DNA from: Desulfolinea sp050305405
GTDB taxonomy: Bacteria > Chloroflexota > Anaerolineae > Anaerolineales > Villigracilaceae
Length of the DNA: 64,000 bases
NCBI GenBank assembly: GCA_050305405.1
Contig: JBNLFG010000012.1
Span: 62,001 to 126,000, forward strand
Direction: 5' to 3'
The notes under the pieces were generated by a model that was not told where the DNA came from, ran no database searches, and saw only the letters and a list, made by a program, of their open reading frames with translations. A program made the position numbers and the translations under genes. Position 1 is the stretch's first letter, and each line of letters begins with the position of its first letter. Below are positions 58,925-64,000 of this stretch, piece by piece.

Positions 58925-59332
58925 TTAATTCACGATGCGTGTGACGCCGTGTTTGAGCCGTCTTACATTGAAATTCATTAGAAAACCCAAACGGTTTCCT
59001 GTGAGTTTTAGATATGTGAGCAATTGAGCATCATAAAGTGGGATCATTGTTTGCACGACTTTGAATTCGACGATTATCAGTTTTTCTACCCATAAATCCA
59101 AACGTAAGCCTGTTTTGACAATTACGTCTTCATATTTTACGGGGAGGGAAACCTGTGTTTCGACAAGAAGATTTTGCTTTCTGAGTTCATAGGCAACACA
59201 AGCTTCATAGACCGATTCCATTAACCCAGGGCCCAAAGCTGTGTGGACTTTGTAGGCTGCATCCAGCACTATTTTGCCGATTTTCTCCGTCTCTGGCGGA
59301 ATGGCTTGATAAGTCTTTTGAGTCTGTTGCAT
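58925..59332 (-). CDS. GxxExxY family protein (PD-(D/E)xK nuclease-like)
   Basis: A 135-residue protein named for the motif GLMESVY. The core has KVHTALGPGLMESVYEACVAYEL, then LRLDLWVEKLIIVEFKVV (Asp ... Glu-x-Lys of a PD-(D/E)xK nuclease fold) and QLLTYLKLTGNRLGFLMNFN. Family function is not established; nuclease activity is predicted. GGAGGAAAA precedes the ATG. It fits exactly between two near-identical palindromic repeats inside the HerA cluster, which suggests it inserted as a unit. Confidence 0.88.
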   Translation of the reverse strand: MQQTQKTYQAIPPETEKIGKIVLDAAYKVHTALGPGLMESVYEACVAYELRKQNLLVETQVSLPVKYEDVIVKTGLRLDLWVEKLIIVEFKVVQTMIPLYDAQLLTYLKLTGNRLGFLMNFNVRRLKHGVTRIVN

Positions 59333-59350
59333 TTTTCCTCCTTTGCTTTC

Positions 59351-59433
59351 TCACCACAAAGGTCTCGAAGAAGCACGAAGGAAAACCAAAAGCTTTTAAA
59401 CCTTAGTGTCCCTTTGTGCGCTTCGTGGTAAAA
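59351..59433. repeat. Palindromic repeat flanking the GxxExxY gene, copy 2
   Basis: A direct copy of 58856-58921 (ACCACAAAGG, CGAAGAA, CACGAAGGAAAA ... TTTGTGCGCTTCGTGGTAAA) with about 15 extra bases in the middle. Confidence 0.75.
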
Positions 59434-59435
59434 AA

Positions 59436-60026
59436 CTAAACCACTTCGCCGAGGGCCCCAAGCACACTCATCAACAGCGGATAATCGTCTCTCAGGAGTG
59501 TAATTAACTCCTGAATGGCAGCATCACGCCATTTAGTATCTTTCTGGACGTCACTGACCTGAAGGATATGCGCCGCTAACATTTCGCCGACGGGTGCATC
59601 CTGCGAGCGCAGGACGTGACGGAAGTAACCAAAGCGTCCCGCGCTGGTAAAGCGGACAAGGTCGCTGGCATCGCATTTGTAGATCACGTCGAGGCTCAGG
59701 GGCGGGCGTGGCGGTAAAAGATACGACACCTTCCCATCTTGTTCGTAGCCGACGGTCAGCACCGACATCTCGACAGGCACAATGCGCCGCTCGCGGTTAT
59801 CGGCGATGACTTCCTCGCTGACGTTGCCCGCCGTTACGAGCTGCCGCACCAAACCATCGTCGTCGATGTGGATGTCGTAGATCAGCCCGTAGACCTGATA
59901 ACCGTTCCCAAGTGGGGCACGTACCAGCCCGCCAAAGACAGGCGCATCGAGTTGCGAGACACTGCATCCGGCCACAAAGCCGGTCGTGCCAGAACGTAAA
60001 AGTCGTCCGATTTCGATTGATTGCAT
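59436..60026 (-). CDS. HAS-barrel-like protein of the HerA/NurA cluster
   Basis: A 196-residue protein. Its N-terminal part looks like the HAS-barrel seen on HerA ATPases (IGRLLRSGTTGFVAGCSV, FGGLVRAPLGNGYQVYGLIYDIHIDDDGLVRQL). A C-terminal helical part (KWRDAAIQELITLLRDDYPLLMSVLGAL) follows. It may be an adaptor that binds HerA or NurA. The start with GGAG upstream is used rather than the longer frame. Before the GxxExxY insertion it would have stood directly ahead of herA. Confidence 0.75.
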   Translation of the reverse strand: MQSIEIGRLLRSGTTGFVAGCSVSQLDAPVFGGLVRAPLGNGYQVYGLIYDIHIDDDGLVRQLVTAGNVSEEVIADNRERRIVPVEMSVLTVGYEQDGKVSYLLPPRPPLSLDVIYKCDASDLVRFTSAGRFGYFRHVLRSQDAPVGEMLAAHILQVSDVQKDTKWRDAAIQELITLLRDDYPLLMSVLGALGEVV

Positions 60027-60085
60027 AAGAACTCCGTTTCGTGAAACGTAAAACGTGAAGCGTGATTTGTATACCGCTGGCCTTG

Positions 60086-60187
60086 ATTTCGATACGCTGG
60101 AAAGCATCAGCTACTCAATCAGCGGCTACGCTGGTTTTATAAAAATATCTAGCGGCGGTTGAGTAGCCCGAATGGCGTATCGAAACC
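60086..60187. repeat. Palindromic repeat, inward-facing pair of half-elements
   Basis: ATTTCGATACGC, CTACTCAATC, then GGTTGAGTAGCCCG and GGCGTATCGAAACC. These are the same half-elements as at 9854-9959 in the opposite arrangement. It lies between the GNAT gene and the HAS-barrel gene. Confidence 0.75.
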
Positions 60188-60210
60188 ATAGCGGCATTTT
60201 ACATCACTCG

Positions 60211-60657
60211 TCACTTGTTACTCGTCAATTTCATCCTAAACCACGCATCCCCATCTTGATAATGCGTGATAACAAAACCATAGCTCAAATAAAAATTGAT
60301 CACATCCTGCCAGGTTTCAGTGGTTTCCAAAATCACTTCTTCGTAGCCAGCCTGTGATGCTCGATTGCAAAGCTCGGTCAAGATTTGCTGACCAATGCCT
60401 TGACGGCGTAACTCTTTGGAGACAGACATTCTAACGATCTCAACCTGTTTCTCAGAATGTGGCTTGAAAGCGCCCGTCCCGATGATCTCGCCATCCCGCC
60501 AGGCGACGAGGAAAACCCCATCAGCATAGAAGGTGGCAATATCGTCGAGATCGGGGTTTAGGCTCTCGTCGAGAACGCCCCAATGGTCGACCAAGCCATC
60601 GAGGATGAGGGCTTTGGCGGCGGGTTGGTCGGAGGGGTGGAAAGGGATAAACTTCAT
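60211..60657 (-). CDS. GNAT-family acetyltransferase
   Basis: A 148-residue GNAT enzyme: IPFHPSDQPAAKALILDGL, GVFLVAWRDGEIIGTGAF, VEIVRMSVSKELRRQGIGQQIL (acetyl-CoA motif A, R-R-Q-G-I-G) and INFYLSYGFVITHYQDGDAWF. The target is unknown; distant relatives acetylate amino acids or small amines. Three in-frame ATGs are possible (60657, 60666, 60684) and none has a good ribosome site. The outermost overlaps the HEPN gene stop, implying coupling. Confidence 0.88.
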   Translation of the reverse strand: MKFIPFHPSDQPAAKALILDGLVDHWGVLDESLNPDLDDIATFYADGVFLVAWRDGEIIGTGAFKPHSEKQVEIVRMSVSKELRRQGIGQQILTELCNRASQAGYEEVILETTETWQDVINFYLSYGFVITHYQDGDAWFRMKLTSNK

Positions 60658-60676
60658 TCCATTCATTTTTCGATTG

Positions 60677-61339
60677 TTATGCATCCCTGTATTGGGATTT
60701 TTCTTTCCAATAATCTTTTTCAATTAGACCTTGTGCTTCCAATTCGTCATATGCTACAGCCTTTTTTAGTTTAGTTGTCAGACTTCGCCCACCAGTTCCG
60801 ATAGCATATCCTTCATATTCTGTCGTGGTACCAAGAAAATATAGCTCACATTCATTCATGAAATTTCGTATTGCTACAAGAGTTTGTTCTATCGACTCGA
60901 AAGTAACTGATTCCACAGGAGAAGTTCTTCTCAAAGCAATATTAAAATCTGAATGAGCTATATTTTTGTTTCTCTGATTTTTTATCGGGCGGTTAAGTGT
61001 TTGTATGTTGTCCAATTGATCAGTTAATTGCCTTATAAGTTCTTGATATTTTTCTGAATCAAGGCTTGCTTGTATTTGCCCCAATGAAAGATTTTTATTT
61101 CCCTTAGACTCAGGCACATCAATAAGACGCCTGATTCGGATAAATATATCGTCTATAAACACATCATGAGTAATACGAAAGTATGCTGCTGCACTTTTGT
61201 TTAATAAGTCTATTCTTTCCGATGACAAAACATAGAGTTCTTTGAAAATTCGCCAGCGAACATCAAGTAAAGAAATCTCTGACTTTAATATTTCAAAGAT
61301 TTCTTGTATTTCTTCAGGAAACGCTCTCAATTCACTCAT
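60677..61339 (-). CDS. HEPN protein, AbiU2-like
   Basis: A 220-residue all-helical protein with the AbiU2-type HEPN pattern: WRIFKELYVLSSERIDLLNKSA, VFIDDIFIRIRRLIDV, NLSLGQIQASLDS. The HEPN catalytic motif is RNKNIAH (Arg-x5-His, about 122-128), followed by SDFNIAL and a C-terminal ELYFLGTTTEYEGYAIG segment. HEPN proteins with Rx4-6H are often metal-independent ribonucleases in toxin-antitoxin and abortive-infection systems. It lies 16 bases after nurA. Its A+T-rich composition differs from nurA and herA, suggesting later acquisition. Confidence 0.82.
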   Translation of the reverse strand: MSELRAFPEEIQEIFEILKSEISLLDVRWRIFKELYVLSSERIDLLNKSAAAYFRITHDVFIDDIFIRIRRLIDVPESKGNKNLSLGQIQASLDSEKYQELIRQLTDQLDNIQTLNRPIKNQRNKNIAHSDFNIALRRTSPVESVTFESIEQTLVAIRNFMNECELYFLGTTTEYEGYAIGTGGRSLTTKLKKAVAYDELEAQGLIEKDYWKEKSQYRDA

Positions 61340-61355
61340 TTCTTCTTTCCACTTC

Positions 61356-62537
61356 CTACTTTCCACTCGCATCTTTCGCCGACTGCTTGCCGCTCTGCTC
61401 ATCGATCTCGCCATGATTGCGGCGCAGCTCCAGCGTCAACATCTGCTCGACCTGGCGTTTCTCAGCAAAGGAGACGACGGCCACTTCATGTGAGCGATGC
61501 AGGAGATAGGGATAAGGCTTGCTCCCCAAAATACGACTTTGCTGCATTAACGCCGCGTGGAGATTATCCAGTTTTCGCGGGTCATCGGCCACCCACTTGG
61601 GGATTTCAACGCGCACGGGGTAGGGATGCCCCTCCGTGCCGACATTCAGATAGAAGAAATGCAACCCCAAAACGCCCTTATAGAGCATCTTCGACTTGGC
61701 TTGCAATTCAAAAACCGCCGAACGTTCACCGGGTTGGAGCAGCGGATTATTCCGCTCGCCAAAGAGCCACAGATCGCTGACGCCCAAAAGCGGATGATAG
61801 GTTTTTAGTTTATCCAGTTTATCAGCAGGAGCCATCATAATTTCAAGCAGGCGCACAACCAGATTTGCACCGGGTTTATCAACATAGCCTGCTGTGACGA
61901 CATCATTCTCCTGCAATCGGGAGAGTGCACCCAAATATTGCTGCATACTTTCTTCGTAACGTTTGGCGTTATTCGGGTCTTTATTGCCCCAAAGCTCGAT
62001 CGGACCATCTGTAAACGTGATCACGGGGGCGGGATATTCTTTCGCCAACTCCGCCAATTTTGTGCGCTCGGCTAAATCTCGGCGCAGGGCGATCATCCCC
62101 TCGCTGAGGGTGGTGCCGAAATCGGTGACCAGATCGTCACCATAGAAAAGCTGACTATCGGTATATACATCGGGGGTGGCGCCGGAGTTCAGGCGCAGCG
62201 CAATCGCCCCCACATTCACGAGTCCAAATTGGACAGCGGCATGCCGGTCAGGAATGACCTGCGAGCCATCGGCGGCGATCAGCGTTGCGTCCATAGCGAG
62301 GGCAGGTGTGGGCACGCGCGTATCGAGATATTCGTCCAACGGATAAGCGCAGCGGATATTGGCATCCTGCTCGAGAACGGCACCCAGCTTCTTTCTTAAT
62401 CCATCCAAATTATCTGCATATTCGTTGAACAAAAGTCGGGCTTCGGCACGCCGCTTATCCAAGGTTTCCTGACGCTCTTGGGCGCTGACGCCGATCTCTT
62501 TGATCCGTTCATAAATTTGCTGAAAATCAATTGCCAT
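61356..62537 (-). CDS. nurA: NurA-domain nuclease
   Basis: A 393-residue NurA protein, the nuclease partner of HerA. After a helical N-terminus comes LAMDATLIAADGSQVIPDRHAA (catalytic Asp-Gly-Ser motif, about 90). VITFTDGPIELWG (second acidic site) follows, then YVDKPGANLVVRLLEI, and a C-terminal part with HFFYLNVGTEGHPYPVRVEIPKWVAD and PYPYLLHRSHEVAVVSFAEKRQVEQML. NurA has RNase-H-like 5'-to-3' exo- and endonuclease activity in archaea and Deinococcus/Thermus. AGGAGCAGG precedes the ATG. It is first in the cluster, so promoter control of the whole set probably lies just upstream in a hairpin-rich region. Confidence 0.92.
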   Translation of the reverse strand: MAIDFQQIYERIKEIGVSAQERQETLDKRRAEARLLFNEYADNLDGLRKKLGAVLEQDANIRCAYPLDEYLDTRVPTPALAMDATLIAADGSQVIPDRHAAVQFGLVNVGAIALRLNSGATPDVYTDSQLFYGDDLVTDFGTTLSEGMIALRRDLAERTKLAELAKEYPAPVITFTDGPIELWGNKDPNNAKRYEESMQQYLGALSRLQENDVVTAGYVDKPGANLVVRLLEIMMAPADKLDKLKTYHPLLGVSDLWLFGERNNPLLQPGERSAVFELQAKSKMLYKGVLGLHFFYLNVGTEGHPYPVRVEIPKWVADDPRKLDNLHAALMQQSRILGSKPYPYLLHRSHEVAVVSFAEKRQVEQMLTLELRRNHGEIDEQSGKQSAKDASGK

Positions 62538-62548
62538 ACCTGCTCCTA

Positions 62549-62598
62549 AGGGCTAAAGCCCTCACCACAAAGCCTCGTAGTAACCGCTGAAGCGGTTA
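62549..62598. repeat. Two-hairpin repeat upstream of nurA
   Basis: AGGGCT-AA-AGCCCT (62549-62562) and TAACCGCT-GA-AGCGGTTA (62581-62598). The first hairpin ends right at the nurA ribosome site and could mask it. Confidence 0.6.
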
Positions 62599-62640
62599 TC
62601 CTTAGAACATTTGTTTAGTATTTTACCAGATATAAATGTA

Positions 62641-62670
62641 AAAAGAGCGACCTCTATCAGTCGCTCTTTT
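62641..62670 (-). terminator. Terminator of the SH3-type lipoprotein gene
   Basis: AAAAGAGCGAC and GTCGCTCTTTT arms with an eight-base loop, T-runs on both strands. Confidence 0.88.
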
Positions 62671-62691
62671 CTAAATTCTCCTTGCCAAAAC

Positions 62692-63453
62692 TTACGGGCA
62701 CTTGATCTTATAACTGGCCTGTGCCACCATACTGTTAGGCGAATCCACAACCAATTTGACCCAATACGTACCTACGGCCAGCGTGGGCGGAAAACTGTCT
62801 GAAAAGTTTTTTGCTTCAAAATTATCAAAGGTCATCAGGCTGGCAGCCAAAGGGCCAGCCTGTTCGGTATCAAAATACCAACTCACATCTGTCGGGCCAT
62901 TTGTTTCAATGGTGCCTTTCAACTCCATGGGCATGAGTGGCCCCATACAACCGGCAACCGAGATGTCGCCCGGTTTCTCGATCGTCACATTGGTCACAGA
63001 AGCAACAGACTGTGATGTTACGGGCAAGGCCGCGACATTACCGGCAACATTCGTCACGCTGGCAGCCACCCAACATTTCGTTGAACTTTGAAGTTGAACA
63101 TACCACCAGGACGAATCTGAATTCCGCCCGATGATCGTGGCCGGTTGGCCGTTTACCAAAGCCCCGATCGCCAACCAATCCGTGCCGTAACCATAGCGGC
63201 AGTTCACATTTACATCTTTGGGTACAGCGACCGGCACAGTCGGCGTAAAGGTTGCGGTTGGCGGTGGCGTTTCGCTCGGCGGCAAAGTCGCTGTGGGCGG
63301 TGGCGTTTCAGTTGGCACCACGGGTGTATCCGTCGGCAAAGATAGCGGCTGCACATCTTCAACCGGTGTGGGTGTCGCAACGTTGTTGGGCAGGTTACAT
63401 GCCGAAAGCACAAAGATCAACAAAGTGAATACAGATAAAAAACGGGATTTCAT
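62692..63453 (-). CDS. Thr/Pro-stalk lipoprotein with SH3-like domain
   Basis: A 253-residue lipoprotein: lipobox VLSAC, a Pro/Thr stalk (about 28-75), then a bacterial SH3-like segment (VNVNCRYGYGTDWLAIGALVNGQPATIIGRNSDSSWWYVQL, ending in TKCWVAASV). A C-terminal Ig-like beta sandwich (VTIEKPGDISVAGCMGPLMPMELKGTIETNGPTDVSWYF; LAVGTYWVKLVVDSPNSMVAQ) completes it. Probably it binds cell-wall or matrix material. AAAAGGAG precedes the ATG. The gene stands alone. Confidence 0.82.
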   Translation of the reverse strand: MKSRFLSVFTLLIFVLSACNLPNNVATPTPVEDVQPLSLPTDTPVVPTETPPPTATLPPSETPPPTATFTPTVPVAVPKDVNVNCRYGYGTDWLAIGALVNGQPATIIGRNSDSSWWYVQLQSSTKCWVAASVTNVAGNVAALPVTSQSVASVTNVTIEKPGDISVAGCMGPLMPMELKGTIETNGPTDVSWYFDTEQAGPLAASLMTFDNFEAKNFSDSFPPTLAVGTYWVKLVVDSPNSMVAQASYKIKCP

Positions 63454-63585
63454 GGCAGATTCTTCTCCTTTTACGATACCAAATAAATATACACTTAAAC
63501 CATCTTAGCAAATTGCAGCCCGAATATAAATAGGAAAACAAGGGCGGGGACGTTATAATTTACCCATCATAGATAAGGAGAGACC

Positions 63586-64000
63586 ATGTTAAAAGTTGGC
63601 TATATTGGATTAGGACTGATGGGCAAGCCCATGGCACGCAATATTCTCAAGGCTGGATTTCCGCTGGTGGTGCATAATCGCAGCCGCGCCGCAGTGGACG
63701 AACTCGTCGCCGAGGGAGCGACTGCCGCTTGGACGCCTGCTGAGGTCGCCCGCCAGGTGGACATCGTCATCACCAACCTGCCCGACTCCCCCGACGTGGA
63801 GCATGTTGCGCTCGGCGCCGATGGCATCCTTGAGGGCGCCCACGATGGCTTGATCTTCATCGACAACTCGACCATCAAACCCGCCACCGCCCGCAAAATT
63901 GCGACGGCGCTGGCAGAGAAAGGCGTTTTCGCCCTCGATGCCCCCGTCAGCGGCGGCGATATCGGCGCGATCAACGGCACGCTAACGATCATGCTCGGCG
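63586..64000 (+). CDS. 3-hydroxyisobutyrate dehydrogenase / tartronate semialdehyde reductase family (partial at window end)
   Basis: The first 138 codons of a beta-hydroxyacid dehydrogenase: KVGYIGLGLMGKPMARNILK (dinucleotide fold), PLVVHNRSRAAVDELVAEGA, DIVITNLPDSPDVEHVALG, and the family signature DAPVSGGDIGAINGTLTIM. The conserved active-site lysine would lie beyond the window. Likely substrates are 3-hydroxyisobutyrate or 2-hydroxy-3-oxopropanoate. A TATAAT-like box near 63554 and AAGGAG ahead of the ATG support the start. No stop is reached within the window. Confidence 0.93.
   Translation, partial: MLKVGYIGLGLMGKPMARNILKAGFPLVVHNRSRAAVDELVAEGATAAWTPAEVARQVDIVITNLPDSPDVEHVALGADGILEGAHDGLIFIDNSTIKPATARKIATALAEKGVFALDAPVSGGDIGAINGTLTIMLG

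Noticed and set aside
1..64000. CRISPR arrays, rRNA, tRNA genes, complete insertion sequences or prophage
   Set aside because: No regularly spaced direct repeats, rRNA or tRNA signatures, transposase or phage structural genes were seen by eye; a dedicated scan could still find a degenerate one.

Overview
The window looks like chromosome of a Chloroflexota bacterium, most likely class Anaerolineae. This is inference from gene content: lipoproteins with long Thr/Pro stalks, MacAB-like exporters whose adaptors are lipoproteins with no outer-membrane partner, a long LivM, tandem M42 peptidases, a bacterial HerA/NurA pair and a T-box in front of serS. No rRNA or tRNA gene was seen to confirm it. 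Most of the sequence has balanced base composition. The retron, toxin-antitoxin and HEPN regions are visibly richer in A+T.

Layout. 1-1 kb: a small basic protein and a TfoX C-terminal-domain protein. 1.2-3.2 kb (minus): a retron made of promoter, structured msr-msd RNA, an 81-residue protein, an Xre regulator and a reverse transcriptase split by a T8 frameshift. 3.4-7.8 kb (minus): a MacAB-like exporter (adaptor, ATPase, permease). 8.1-9.8 kb: YbdK-type ligase and a phosphoribosyltransferase. 10.2-14.1 kb: a periplasmic-binding lipoprotein overlapping a dCache-PAS-GGDEF-EAL protein. 14.1-20.3 kb: glycosyltransferase, SbcC without SbcD, a Holliday-junction-resolvase-like endonuclease, and a stalked lipoprotein. 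20.5-26.1 kb: a Thr/Pro-rich surface protein, three tandem M42 aminopeptidases with a binding lipoprotein, and ferritin. 26.1-28.4 kb (minus): small membrane proteins, then a HigBA-like toxin-antitoxin cassette with a third gene. 28.6-32.7 kb (minus): serS under a T-box, and maeB. 33.2-35.4 kb: recX and rny behind a structured leader. 35.7-39.7 kb (minus): M14 carboxypeptidase, CinA-like protein, AMP nucleosidase and an ornithine-cyclodeaminase-family enzyme. 39.9-45.6 kb (minus): livK-H-M-G-F. 45.8-52.7 kb (minus): a TetR-led exporter with two ATPases, one fused to a cyclic-nucleotide-binding domain, followed by a free CNB protein. 52.8-56.5 kb: a GGDEF remnant, a YcaQ-like protein, a serine protease with a stand-alone copy of its prodomain, and two decayed HD-hydrolase copies. 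56.5-62.5 kb (minus): a nurA - HEPN(AbiU2) - GNAT - HAS-barrel - GxxExxY cassette - herA - unknown cluster. 62.7-64 kb: an SH3-type lipoprotein and the start of a 3-hydroxyisobutyrate-dehydrogenase-family gene.

The two systems most worth following are the retron, whose RNA, operator and accessory genes can all be read directly, and the HerA/NurA cluster carrying a HEPN-type putative ribonuclease and a repeat-flanked GxxExxY gene. Both look like genome-defence or DNA-processing modules. Palindromic repeat families are scattered between operons.
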